A stretch of DNA of 64,000 nucleotides, from NCBI RefSeq assembly GCF_002260525.1, contig NZ_MRYI01000004.1, forward strand, positions 62,001 to 126,000. The letters are read 5' to 3'. A program made the position numbers and the translations under genes. Of the stretch, positions 21,145-30,031 are shown in pieces; position 1 is the first letter of the stretch, and each line of letters opens with the position of its first letter. The DNA comes from Hahella sp. CCB-MM4. GTDB lineage: Bacteria; Pseudomonadota; Gammaproteobacteria; Pseudomonadales; Oleiphilaceae. The notes beneath the pieces were generated by a model. It saw nothing but the letters and a program-made list of their open reading frames with translations, had not been told where the DNA came from and did no database searches.

Positions 21145-21703
21145 AGATTCCTCGTTTGTGTTGTGATGTGTTCAATTGGAACCAATGCGGCGCAATCCGT
21201 AACTGTTTTAAATTCAGATTTAAATTCAGAAATTTAAACACAGTACGCGCCAGCAGGCGTTTTCAAAGCAGCCCAATACTGAACGCTTCTCTCGTGCAGG
21301 TCAACCACACAGGTCAGAGAATCGGCAGTAATTGGCGGGAAATTTTTACTCCCCTGATAACTGCATCCGACCTATTAAAGGCGATTTTGGAGAAAAATTC
21401 AAACAAACGTTTGTTTGAGGTTGAAAATACGTTATGCTACGTATGTTTTAATCCTCTATACTTCTGAGATTTTAACGACTTGCAGCACAGCGTGGTCGGA
21501 CCGTATCGAGGGGTGACACAATAAAACCCCAGAGCTCCCGACAACAATAACACCGAAGTATATCAAGGATGTATCACGATAAACCGTATTAGTTTTATCG
21601 TTCAGGCGCTCACAATAAGAATGAGAGTGTACAGGGCCGTGCTGCCAGAAACTTTTTAGAATACCCAAAAGCTTTTTAAAGCTGTGAAGCTAAAAGGAGA
21701 TCA
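21145..21703. promoter_or_regulatory. Divergent etfBA / etfD control region
   Basis: A 559-base gap between divergent genes that must hold promoters for both. It contains the palindrome annotated separately and short AT-rich direct repeats (TTTAAATTCAGA twice, about 21207-21235). A possible rightward promoter has TTGTTT (21411-21416), overlapping the palindrome, as -35 and TATGCT (21433-21438) as -10; this is a weak match. A frame of about 70 codons inside the gap has no coding character that I can see. Confidence 0.5.
21399..21418. promoter_or_regulatory. Perfect 20-base palindrome, likely PsrA (TetR-family) operator
   Basis: TCAAACAAACGTTTGTTTGA is a perfect inverted repeat without spacer. 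It contains the CAAAC...GTTTG core reported for PsrA, the fatty-acid-responsive TetR regulator of Pseudomonas and relatives, whose known regulons include ETF genes. It overlaps a possible -35 element for etfD. No psrA gene lies in this window, so assignment to PsrA is inference; another TetR-family protein could be the binder. Confidence 0.65.
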
Positions 21704-23362
21704 ATGGTGGAACGCGAATCGATGGAATTTGACGTTTTGATCGTGGGCGCTGGTCCGGCTGGTTTGTCTGCTGCCTGCAGAATTCTTCAGCTGGCTCAGG
21801 AAAACGAGCAAGAACTGACCGTCTGTGTTGTAGAAAAAGGTTCTGAAGTCGGCGCGCACATCCTCGCCGGTACCGTATTCGAACCAACAGCTCTGAATGA
21901 ACTGTTTCCCAAGTGGAAAGAAGAAGGCGCTCCCCTTAACACTCCTGTTGCCGGCGATGACATCTTTGTTCTTCGCGGCCCTGAATCTGCGATCAAGGTC
22001 CCCAACGCCTTTGTCCCCCGCAACATGCATAACGAAGGCAATTACATTATCAGCCTTGGTAACCTTTGCCGCTGGCTTGCTGAAAAAGCCGAGGGCATGG
22101 GGGCAGAAATCTACCCCGGCTTTCCTGCCGCTGAAATTCTTTATCACGAAGACGGCAGCGTAAAAGGTATTCTGACTGGCGACATGGGTATTGGACACAA
22201 CGGCGAACAGAAAGACAGCTATGTGCCCGGCATGGAACTACACGCCAAGTACACTTTGTTCAGCGAAGGCTGCCGTGGGCATCTCGGCAAACAGCTGATC
22301 GAAAAGTTTGACCTCAGCGAAGGCAAAGATCCCCAGCATTACGGCATCGGCATCAAAGAACTCTGGGATGTTGATCCGGCCAAACACCAACCAGGCCTCG
22401 TTATTCACACCACCGGCTGGCCGCTCACCGAGAGCAAATCGACCGGCGGTTCTTTCCTGTATCACCTGGAGAATAACCAGGTATATGTGGGCCTGATTAC
22501 AGACCTGGGTTATACCAACCCTCACATGTCTCCTTTCGAGGAATTCCAGAGACTCAAACTGCATCCTGAGATCAAGAAGTATCTCGAAGGCGGCAAAAGA
22601 GTCGCGTATGGCGCAAGAGCGATTGCCAAAGGCGGATTCAATTCACTACCCAAAATGACCTTCCCCGGGGGCCTTCTCCTGGGTTGTGATGCAGGCACCC
22701 TGAACTCTTCAAAGATCAAGGGTTCACACACGGCAATGAAGTCTGGCATGCTGGGCGCCGAAGCAGTTTTTGAAGCCCTGAAAGCCGGCTCAGAAGGTAA
22801 AGAAGACCTCACGGCATTTACCAATAAATTCAAAGCCTCCTGGCTGTATAAAGAGCTCTATGATGAGCGCAATTTTGGCCCCGCCATGCACAAGTTCGGC
22901 AACATTATGGGCGGTGCCGTCGCATACTTTGAACAAAACATTCTTCGCGGCAGCCTGCCTATCACATTCCGTGACACCAAAAAGGATCACGAAGTGCTGA
23001 AACCTGCCAGCGAATGTCCGAAAATCAGCTACCCCAAACCGGATAATAAGCTGACTTTCGACAGATTAACCTCCGTGTTTCTGTCCAATACCAACCACGA
23101 GGAAGATCAGCCCTGCCACCTGAAGCTTAAGGACGCAGACGTGCCGATCAACTACAATCTGCCGAAATACGACGAACCAGCGCAGCGCTATTGCCCTGCG
23201 GGAGTTTATGAGGTCGTTGAAGGCGAGGATGGCAACAAACGCTTCCAGATCAACGCTCAAAACTGCGTTCACTGTAAGACCTGCGATATTAAAGACCCTA
23301 CCCAGAACATCGTGTGGGTAACGCCTGAAGGCGGCGGCGGTCCAAACTACCCCAATATGTAA
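21704..23362 (+). CDS. etfD: Electron-transfer flavoprotein-ubiquinone oxidoreductase
   Basis: A 552-residue membrane-associated FAD/iron-sulfur enzyme that moves electrons from reduced ETF to ubiquinone. The Rossmann FAD motif VIVGAGPAGLSAACRI lies near the N-terminus, the quinone-binding/FAD middle includes GCDAGTLNSSKIKGSHTAMKSG, and the C-terminal 4Fe-4S region has CPAGVYEV followed by NCVHCKTCDIKDP, which gives the four cysteines. The length is normal. The start at 21704 has an excellent AAAGGAGA site. It completes the chain LiuA - EtfAB - EtfD - quinone. Confidence 0.97.
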   Translation: MVERESMEFDVLIVGAGPAGLSAACRILQLAQENEQELTVCVVEKGSEVGAHILAGTVFEPTALNELFPKWKEEGAPLNTPVAGDDIFVLRGPESAIKVPNAFVPRNMHNEGNYIISLGNLCRWLAEKAEGMGAEIYPGFPAAEILYHEDGSVKGILTGDMGIGHNGEQKDSYVPGMELHAKYTLFSEGCRGHLGKQLIEKFDLSEGKDPQHYGIGIKELWDVDPAKHQPGLVIHTTGWPLTESKSTGGSFLYHLENNQVYVGLITDLGYTNPHMSPFEEFQRLKLHPEIKKYLEGGKRVAYGARAIAKGGFNSLPKMTFPGGLLLGCDAGTLNSSKIKGSHTAMKSGMLGAEAVFEALKAGSEGKEDLTAFTNKFKASWLYKELYDERNFGPAMHKFGNIMGGAVAYFEQNILRGSLPITFRDTKKDHEVLKPASECPKISYPKPDNKLTFDRLTSVFLSNTNHEEDQPCHLKLKDADVPINYNLPKYDEPAQRYCPAGVYEVVEGEDGNKRFQINAQNCVHCKTCDIKDPTQNIVWVTPEGGGGPNYPNM

Positions 23363-23379
23363 CCGGGGCACATAAATGG

Positions 23380-23408
23380 AAAAGGCAGCGTTACGCTGCC
23401 TTTTTTAT
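23380..23408 (+). terminator. Terminator after etfD
   Basis: AAAGGCAGCG-tta-CGCTGCCTTTTTT forms a stable hairpin with a T-run, 18 bases after the etfD stop. The A-run on the other side could also stop transcription from the right. Confidence 0.85.
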
Positions 23409-23536
23409 TTCTGCTTAAGAGATCGGGGCCGGAACAGAACCCTCTATAGCCAGGAAGGTTTTCTAAAACCAAACAAGCCTTCCGGAATCACCCGGCCAGC
23501 GAAAACTATTCAGACCCGTAAAGCTTTCCAAACCCA

Positions 23537-24103
23537 CTAAAATTTTCCAAGAAAGAAAGAGTCATCCTGGCTCACCAGTGTCAGAGTAGTTACGCCGTTA
23601 CTCTCCTGCTGAGTGGCCAGCTCGACCAACTCATAAAATATGTTACGTCCCACCCGAGCTTCGAGCCCCCTGTCCAGCTGGAGATAGGGAATCGTTTCTC
23701 CAGTCTCATCATCAAAACTGACTCTTAAACCATGCTCCCTGGAAAGAACAACGTTTTCGCCAATATTCGTTGTAAAGACGATCGCGTCCCGCCCCTTATC
23801 ATCCAGATACTCTTCCATGCCGGTCACAACAAATGGAGAATCCTCCACTGTCAGGCGCGCTTTCTCCACAGGCGTTTTCAGGTAGTAATTTCCATCAGGC
23901 TCTCGCACGAGGATTGATGCAAACAATTTAACCATCGCCTCTCTGGCAATCGGTCGCCCTTCATAGAACCATTCGCCCTGCCGATTAATGGACATCTCGA
24001 TATCCACTTCTATTTCCGGATGCCAGTTCTCGACGGGAGGCTTTCTCGTACTGCTGATTTGATCCAACAGACTGGCTAATTCTTCAGGCGTTCTTTTTTG
24101 CAA
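23537..24103 (-). CDS. DUF1285 family protein
   Basis: A 188-residue protein that I place in the DUF1285 family from its overall pattern: WHPEIEVDIEMSINRQGEWFYEGRPI near residue 22, then a segment ending FFLGKF. The family is widespread in proteobacteria and has no settled function. The start is a TTG at 24103 with AGGAGG eight bases upstream; the next in-frame Met would remove 35 conserved-looking residues. The Shine-Dalgarno overlaps the stop codon of the radical SAM gene, so the two are translationally linked. Confidence 0.8.
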   Translation of the reverse strand: MQKRTPEELASLLDQISSTRKPPVENWHPEIEVDIEMSINRQGEWFYEGRPIAREAMVKLFASILVREPDGNYYLKTPVEKARLTVEDSPFVVTGMEEYLDDKGRDAIVFTTNIGENVVLSREHGLRVSFDDETGETIPYLQLDRGLEARVGRNIFYELVELATQQESNGVTTLTLVSQDDSFFLGKF

Positions 24104-24115
24104 CTAACTATCCTC

Positions 24116-25009
24116 CTACAGACCTCTCTGCCATTCCTGCCGTAACTGCACCAGTTCTGGATGCTCTATAGCCAGATCCAGTTTCTCCAGCATAGACGCT
24201 TTGTCTTTACCCAACACGCCTTTCAGCACCAGATAATTTGAAGCATGATCACTGCGAAAAATGGTTTTGGAGAGTTCCGTTTTACTCAGAAACAACCTCA
24301 CTTCTTTGAAGAGCTCTTTCTGCGTCGGCATATCGAAATCCTCAAAGTCTGACCTTAGCCGCTGCTCGCCAAGCGGAAAGCTCACTACCAGCGTGGAAAG
24401 ATAATCTGGTTGAGCCTGATTCACCATTTCAGCACTATTTACAGCATGCTGCTGCCAGTATCGACGCCCTCCAAGTCCATTCAGGATCATGACGGAACTT
24501 CTCAAGCCTGCCTGCTTGATTTTCAGCAATGCCTCCACCGTGGACTTCTGGGTTTCACCCTTCTGCACTTTATCCAGAACCAGGTCATCTCCTGATTCTG
24601 CTCCCACATAGAGAATATCCAGACCAAGTGAGCGTAACTCAGCAAGCTCGGCCACAGATTTTTTACGAATATTCCGCGGAAGACAGTATGAAGAGACCCG
24701 CTGCAGATTTGGAAAAAACTCATTCAGCCACTCAAGAATCTGCCGCAGTCGCCGGAATGAAAGAACCATCGCATCACCATCGGCCAGGAACACTCTGCGT
24801 ACTCCGGGATCCATTGCTGCAGCAGCCTTAATTTCAGCCAGCACAACATCTTCCTGTTTTGGCTTAAACTTCTTTTGCGGTGCGGTATACATTTCGCAGA
24901 ACGTACAATTGTTCCAGGAGCAACCATTAGTCACCTGAAGGATAAAAGAGCCAGCTTCACTGGGTGGTCGAAACACAGGTTCTATGTAGCTAAATGGTAT
25001 GGCAGACAT
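24116..25009 (-). CDS. Radical SAM enzyme, unknown substrate
   Basis: A 297-residue radical SAM protein. The cluster motif NGCSWNNCTFCEMY (about residues 29-42) has CX4CX2C spacing, one residue longer than canonical, as in the COG1032-like group with CSxNxCTFC. FLADGDAMVLS and DILYVGAESGDD fit the SAM-binding barrel. No B12-binding or SPASM domain is visible. The substrate cannot be told from sequence. It is upstream of and coupled to the DUF1285 gene. Confidence 0.85.
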   Translation of the reverse strand: MSAIPFSYIEPVFRPPSEAGSFILQVTNGCSWNNCTFCEMYTAPQKKFKPKQEDVVLAEIKAAAAMDPGVRRVFLADGDAMVLSFRRLRQILEWLNEFFPNLQRVSSYCLPRNIRKKSVAELAELRSLGLDILYVGAESGDDLVLDKVQKGETQKSTVEALLKIKQAGLRSSVMILNGLGGRRYWQQHAVNSAEMVNQAQPDYLSTLVVSFPLGEQRLRSDFEDFDMPTQKELFKEVRLFLSKTELSKTIFRSDHASNYLVLKGVLGKDKASMLEKLDLAIEHPELVQLRQEWQRGL

Positions 25010-25156
25010 TCGATTGAGGTCTTTCGTCTTTTCAGTTAGTTTGATACGGCATTATAGCGGCTCCAAAAGGATTTATAACGTCTGACAGGCTGACTGGAGC
25101 CACATTGTGAATGACTTCTCTTATGTCACAGCCGTGTCGACTTGCCAGGAACTACC

Positions 25157-26311
25157 ATGACGACAAATTCCCTCGACACCCTATTCCGCACAGAATTCCC
25201 GCTCGAGCAACACCTGATTCACCTAAATCATGCAGCCGTTGGCCCCTGGCCTATGCGTTCGGTATACGCGATCAAGCGCTTTTCTGATGAGAACATGTAT
25301 CTGGGCTCTCAGAATTACCTGAATTGGCTGAAAACCGAGAATCAGTTACGGCTTAGACTGTCAAAGTTGATCAATGCAGCCTCTGTCTCGGAAATTGCAC
25401 TAAGCAAGAACACCTCTGAAGCACTATCAATCGTCGCCTACGGTTTGGATTGGTCCCCTGGCGATGAGGTTGTGATCACCAACCAGGAATTCCCTTCCAA
25501 CAGAATCGTGTGGGAATCACTGCAGGATCGTTTTGGGGTTGTCGTTAAAGTGACAGACTTGAACACCGCGGAAGATCCTGAATCGGCCATATTGAAATGC
25601 CTCAGCCAGCGCACGCGCCTAGTCTCTGTGAGCTCCATACAATACGGCACCGGCCTGAAACTTGACCTGACGCTACTCGGGAACGAAATCAAAAGCAGGA
25701 ATATTTTATTCTGCGTTGACGCGATCCAATCGGTAGGGGCCTGCAAAGTTGACGTCCAAAGGGACAAGATTGATTTTCTCATGGCTGACGGCCACAAGTG
25801 GATGCTGGGCCCAGAAGGCTTAGCGCTGTTCTTCGTCAAGAAAGACGCGCTCAACAGCTTGAAACTGAATCAGTTCGGTTGGCACATGGTTAAGGATCGA
25901 GGCAATTTTGACCGCCACGATTGGGAACCCGCAGACACCGCGATCAGGTTTGAATGCGGGAGTCCGAATATGCTCGCGACCCACGCCTTGAATGAAAGTG
26001 TCGGACTGCTACTCGAAGTAGGAATAGAGGTCGTTGAAGACCTGGTAAAAAACAAGGTTAAAACGCTCGCAGACCACCTTCAGGCAATTCCCGGCATCAG
26101 TCTTGTCACTGATCTTGCCAACAGCAGGTATGCCGGCATCCTGACTTTCCGCCACTCCTCACGGGACAGCCGACATCTTTTCGATACCTTAAATAGTCTG
26201 GATGTCTTATGTGCAGCCCGAGGTGGAGGCATCAGATTTTCCCCTCACTTCTATACCCCGGACGAAAAGCTTGCTGCAGCCTGTGAAAGACTGGAAACAG
26301 CCTTAAGATAA
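25157..26311 (+). CDS. Class V aminotransferase-fold PLP enzyme
   Basis: A 384-residue class V aminotransferase family protein (cysteine desulfurase/isopenicillin-N-epimerase-like fold). LNHAAVGPWP near the N-terminus, FCVDAIQSVGA (PLP-binding Asp and Gln) and MADGHKWMLGPEG, whose lysine would form the PLP Schiff base, are visible. RGGGIRFSPHFY is the C-terminal carboxylate-binding region. I start at the ATG at 25157, with AGGA upstream; a TTG five codons earlier is possible. I see no IscS/SufS-type active-site cysteine loop, so I would not call it a cysteine desulfurase. Substrate unknown. Confidence 0.8.
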   Translation: MTTNSLDTLFRTEFPLEQHLIHLNHAAVGPWPMRSVYAIKRFSDENMYLGSQNYLNWLKTENQLRLRLSKLINAASVSEIALSKNTSEALSIVAYGLDWSPGDEVVITNQEFPSNRIVWESLQDRFGVVVKVTDLNTAEDPESAILKCLSQRTRLVSVSSIQYGTGLKLDLTLLGNEIKSRNILFCVDAIQSVGACKVDVQRDKIDFLMADGHKWMLGPEGLALFFVKKDALNSLKLNQFGWHMVKDRGNFDRHDWEPADTAIRFECGSPNMLATHALNESVGLLLEVGIEVVEDLVKNKVKTLADHLQAIPGISLVTDLANSRYAGILTFRHSSRDSRHLFDTLNSLDVLCAARGGGIRFSPHFYTPDEKLAAACERLETALR

Positions 26312-26333
26312 ATGTCGAAACAGAGGGTTAAGA

Positions 26334-26807
26334 CTAATAAAGTCGACCAACCATCTGACCGCAACCTTTGCCCCAGATATCAGCAGAATAGGCACGTATC
26401 TCGCTGGTATGGAAACCCTGGCCATGGTAAAGGTTGCCATGTTCAAGCAGAGAACCCAACGACGACACTAATGGCATGTGACTGACTAGCACAAAACTTT
26501 CGTCCGTATAGGTGTCGAGCTTACCGAAACAGTCATTCGGGTCATCGTCCGGAGTGGCGAATTCCAGGCATATGGAACTCTTTATGCCAGGCAAAGATGT
26601 TTCCAGAGCCTTGGCAGTTTGTCTGGCACGCGTGAATGGACTATGCAGCACAACCAGAGAGCCTATCTCCAGTCTCTCCAGTAAATCAGCAAGTTGCTCT
26701 GCCACCTGCTTCGTATAGGCCAAACCGTAAGGTGTCAGCTCCCTTTCTGAATCGGAAGCTGCATGCATTTCGGCTTCACCATGCCGCATAATAAAAAAAT
26801 AACTCAT
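26334..26807 (-). CDS. sixA: Phosphohistidine phosphatase SixA
   Basis: A 157-residue histidine phosphatase. FIMRHGEAE at the N-terminus carries the nucleophilic His9, HSPFTRARQTA the second arginine, and VLVSHMPLVSSL the second catalytic histidine. The short size and lack of extra domains fit SixA, which dephosphorylates His-containing phosphotransfer domains in gammaproteobacteria. The gene is next to gpsA on the same strand, a common arrangement. Confidence 0.88.
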   Translation of the reverse strand: MSYFFIMRHGEAEMHAASDSERELTPYGLAYTKQVAEQLADLLERLEIGSLVVLHSPFTRARQTAKALETSLPGIKSSICLEFATPDDDPNDCFGKLDTYTDESFVLVSHMPLVSSLGSLLEHGNLYHGQGFHTSEIRAYSADIWGKGCGQMVGRLY

Positions 26808-26891
26808 AAACCTTCCTTAATAACCAATACATTCCTTCCTTGAGGCATCCTCAAGCCTCCAGCAGCGTCATGAATAAGAGGTTTGATGGCA

Positions 26892-27902
26892 TCAGGTACG
26901 AGGCAAGACAAACTCTACATCACTGTTTTGCTCGCGCAACATTAACTGGGTGATGACCTTATCGACAGCAACATTTTCGTAAATAATTTTATACAAACCT
27001 TTCACCAGTGGCATTTCCACCTGCATTTCTGTGGCCTTCATATGCGTAATACGGGTGGTATTCACACCTTCTGCCACTTCACCAAGGTTCTCGACCGTCT
27101 CCTCCAGAGATTCTCCTTTCCCTAAAGCATATCCGACCCGGTAATTCCTACTGAGAGGAGAAGTACAGGTCACGATCAGGTCTCCGACACCGGCCAATCC
27201 TAAAAATGTCATGGGATTGGCTCCCATCTCCACGGCAAACCGACTCATCTCCGCCAAACTACGGGTAATCAGCATCGCCTTGGTGTTTTCCCCGAGATCC
27301 ATCGCTGCCGCCATACCTGAGATAATGGCATAGATATTCTTCAGCGCACCTCCCAGCTCGACACCATACATGTCAGTATTGGCATAGACGCGGAAACTGG
27401 AGCTGCTGAGCGCCGCCTGCACTTTTGTTCTTAAATCCTCACTGATGCTCGCAATCACGGTTGCCGTCAGACACCCCCTGGCAACCTCTTTGGCCAGATT
27501 AGGCCCACTGAGCACACCAACCTCATTACCTGCCAGCTCACCGGTCAAAATTTCACTCATTAGTGAAAAGCTTGATTCTTCAATCCCCTTTGTCGTACTG
27601 ATCCAGTACTGACCTTCTTTTCTATACTCCTTGGCCTCCTGCACCACCTTGCGGAAGGACTTACTGGGAACAGAAACAAAAACCAGATCCGCATTCCGGA
27701 CAGCGGCAGAAATATCTACTGTCGCAACCAGGGAGTCATCAAGCGTTGAATCAGGGAGGTACTTGGTGTTGACATGCTGCTGATTAATTTCATCAGCCCT
27801 TACCTGGTCCCTCAACCAAAGGGTAGTCTCAAAACCGTTTGCCGCAGAGATATTGGCAATGGCAGTACCAAAACTACCACCGCCCAATATTGAAATTTTC
27901 AT
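26892..27902 (-). CDS. gpsA: NAD(P)-dependent glycerol-3-phosphate dehydrogenase
   Basis: A 336-residue GpsA, which reduces dihydroxyacetone phosphate to sn-glycerol-3-phosphate for phospholipid synthesis. The N-terminal NAD motif [34 protein letters not shown], and the catalytic-lysine region [17 protein letters not shown] are all present, as is [16 protein letters not shown]. The length is normal. Confidence 0.96.
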   Translation of the reverse strand: MKISILGGGSFGTAIANISAANGFETTLWLRDQVRADEINQQHVNTKYLPDSTLDDSLVATVDISAAVRNADLVFVSVPSKSFRKVVQEAKEYRKEGQYWISTTKGIEESSFSLMSEILTGELAGNEVGVLSGPNLAKEVARGCLTATVIASISEDLRTKVQAALSSSSFRVYANTDMYGVELGGALKNIYAIISGMAAAMDLGENTKAMLITRSLAEMSRFAVEMGANPMTFLGLAGVGDLIVTCTSPLSRNYRVGYALGKGESLEETVENLGEVAEGVNTTRITHMKATEMQVEMPLVKGLYKIIYENVAVDKVITQLMLREQNSDVEFVLPRT

Positions 27903-28039
27903 AGAAATTCGTCTCTTGGATTAAGTTCCCTATTTTTGTCCTACAGCCATGAAACGCTCTACCACCCGGATAAAACGCCTCATACTCATGCTTGTACTCT
28001 GTAGAGATGACAAAAAGATAAAAGAAAGGATGGCATGGA

Positions 28040-28543
28040 TTAAGAAGAAGTGTGAGCCTGCTCTTCTTCCAGAGCTTTTACAAGATCTTTAAATGCCTCT
28101 CTGTTGTTGGCATTGAGATCCATCAGGACTTTGTGTGCCGCCAGCACTTTTTCACGAACTTCCTGCTCGGAAGCATGCAGTATCGGGATTTCATCCAGAT
28201 GCTCAATTTCCGTAGCAGCCTTCTCCACGATGATGAACAACTCATCAAACCCCATTGAGTATATCAATCGGGTGATATCAGGATTAGTTGAGATAATCGT
28301 TGGCAGCAGCTTGTTGTTTTTACGCGCAAAAATGCCAATCTTGGCCAACAGACCAAGCGTTGTACTGTCAACCACTGACGTTTCCGTCAGATCTATGACA
28401 ACTGTCAGAAAGTTGGCATCGTCTTTCATCAGATCGATTAAACGATCCAGGGTAGAACAAAGATACAACCGGATTTCTCCGATGAACTTAAGAACGTAGA
28501 TACCCTGCTGCTCTGCCTGGAGTATTTTATACCCGGACATCAA
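28040..28543 (-). CDS. STAS-domain anti-sigma-factor antagonist
   Basis: A 167-residue protein with an N-terminal STAS domain. VVIDLTETSVVDSTTLGLLAKIG carries the usual phosphorylatable serine, here Ser60. About 50 further helical residues follow the STAS fold, longer than a minimal SpoIIAA-type protein. Its gene starts at the base next to the stop of the REC-PP2C phosphatase gene, so the phosphatase is very likely its activator. The pair resembles the HsbR/HsbA partner switch of Pseudomonas, but no anti-sigma kinase gene is adjacent. Confidence 0.82.
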   Translation of the reverse strand: MMSGYKILQAEQQGIYVLKFIGEIRLYLCSTLDRLIDLMKDDANFLTVVIDLTETSVVDSTTLGLLAKIGIFARKNNKLLPTIISTNPDITRLIYSMGFDELFIIVEKAATEIEHLDEIPILHASEQEVREKVLAAHKVLMDLNANNREAFKDLVKALEEEQAHTSS

Positions 28544-29722
28544 TTACACCGCTGATTCCAGTATGGACACTATGGCTATATCATCAGGCAGCTCGGTCAC
28601 CCAATCCAACCTGAATGCTTTTTCTAAACTTGCTATAGTGTGACTCGCAGACTGTACGGTTTCAAGAAGACACTCTTCTTTTTCTGCTAGGGATTTGGCA
28701 TTTATCACTTCCAACAACCCATCTGAGCACACCACCAGCGAAAATCCGGGGGCAAGATGCTCCTTATATAGTGGAAACTTCGGATCATCAAATAGTCCCA
28801 CAGGTGGCCCCTTACCTTCCAAATAACGGCTATGCCCGTTCACAGACAGTATTGGCATCGGAAAATGAGCACCGACTGAATATGTCAGGGTGCGGGATTC
28901 CGTATCAATAATGCCGGCAAACATAGTCAGGTGCTTGCCCATGTCCGTCTCAAGGATCTCTGTATTCACCCGGGCCAGGAACCGGTCCGGATAAAGCACA
29001 TCATCACTGGAATGACGGCGCAGGTTTCTTTGCAGTCGGTTTGTCAGATTTTTTAACAGCACGGTAACGAAAGCAGATGAGGCCCCATGACCAGAGACAT
29101 CTGCAAAATAAAACGCTACCTGGGTATCACTGACTGGAAAATAGTCAAAGAAATCGCCGCTTAGATAGAGGGAAGGCTTGATACAGTGATCAAATGTGAT
29201 GTTGGAAAATTCCAGATTATGCTCCGGCAACATCTTCATCTGAATCTGCCGACCAGCCCGGTGATCCGCCTGCAATTCCTCCAAGCCCGCTTTCAGGCTT
29301 TTATTTGCCTGCTCAAGCTCCAGCCTGTACTGCTGATTTTCCCGTGATAGCCTCACCCGCTCCATAAGCCTGGAAATGGAATGATCGATATCAATGGTAT
29401 CTATCATGGGTTTCGCCACAAACCCGGCAGCGCCTGCTCGTAACGCAGACAAAATATGTCCGGAGCTGACATCCTGACTCATGACGATCAAGGGGGGACG
29501 GGGCCTCATGGGGGCAACAAGTCTGGCAACAGTGGAAAGCTCACCCGTAGGAAGATCCCCTATGACGAGATCCGGAGAGAGATCCTCGAGCTTAGGAGTA
29601 AATTCAGCCAAGGTGCTAAAAATTTCTACATAGAACCCCTGGGAGTCCAGATGCTCTTTGAGATGTCGAGCTGATTCAGCATCAGCATCAATGATAATGA
29701 GAGTTTCCTCAAGGTCGGCCAT
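28544..29722 (-). CDS. Response regulator with PP2C-type (SpoIIE-like) phosphatase output
   Basis: A 392-residue protein. Residues about 7-115 are a receiver domain (LIIIDADAE acidic pocket, likely phosphoacceptor Asp56 in IGDLPTG, conserved Lys104 in VAKPM). A coiled coil follows (about 118-160), then a PP2C/SpoIIE phosphatase domain with LSGDFFDYF, FADVSGHG and CSDGLLE metal-binding aspartates, ending with DDIAIV. Phosphorylation of the receiver would control dephosphorylation of a STAS protein, here the one encoded immediately downstream. Unlike HsbR there is no C-terminal kinase domain, so the serine kinase and the sensor must be elsewhere. Confidence 0.88.
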   Translation of the reverse strand: MADLEETLIIIDADAESARHLKEHLDSQGFYVEIFSTLAEFTPKLEDLSPDLVIGDLPTGELSTVARLVAPMRPRPPLIVMSQDVSSGHILSALRAGAAGFVAKPMIDTIDIDHSISRLMERVRLSRENQQYRLELEQANKSLKAGLEELQADHRAGRQIQMKMLPEHNLEFSNITFDHCIKPSLYLSGDFFDYFPVSDTQVAFYFADVSGHGASSAFVTVLLKNLTNRLQRNLRRHSSDDVLYPDRFLARVNTEILETDMGKHLTMFAGIIDTESRTLTYSVGAHFPMPILSVNGHSRYLEGKGPPVGLFDDPKFPLYKEHLAPGFSLVVCSDGLLEVINAKSLAEKEECLLETVQSASHTIASLEKAFRLDWVTELPDDIAIVSILESAV

Positions 29723-30031
29723 AGCTATTTTGCCGATATTTCCTGATTGTTATTGTGTCTCAGCCACTATTTTTGTCACTATTACGCTCAAATATAGTCA
29801 GGTCGTTTCTTGATCCGAAGGTGTAAAACACCTTACTGATATACCCTGAATTGATGTCTTTGTGGCTTAGACAACCAAATGTTCAAAAACAAAGGATTAT
29901 ATACTTGTTTTTAGCGGACTATCAGTCGACCTGCAACTTACAAATGCAACATAATGACAAAAATTAGAATTATCATACTAACTGGGTAATTCTTATTTTA
30001 TACGCACTTCTACTATTCAAACGTTAATCAT
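29723..30031. other. Intergenic region, divergent promoters
   Basis: A 309-base gap between the divergent REC-PP2C and HD-domain genes. It is AT-rich, above all from about 29870 to 30010, as expected for promoters on both strands. I see no hairpin, repeat or operator that stands out. Confidence 0.4.

Noticed and set aside
25157-26311. Cysteine desulfurase (IscS/SufS) annotation
   Set aside because: The fold and PLP lysine fit class V enzymes, but the catalytic cysteine loop is not visible and no iron-sulfur assembly genes are adjacent.
28040-29722. Full HsbR/HsbA annotation for the REC-PP2C/STAS pair
   Set aside because: HsbR carries a C-terminal kinase domain that is absent here, so the names would claim more than the sequence shows.
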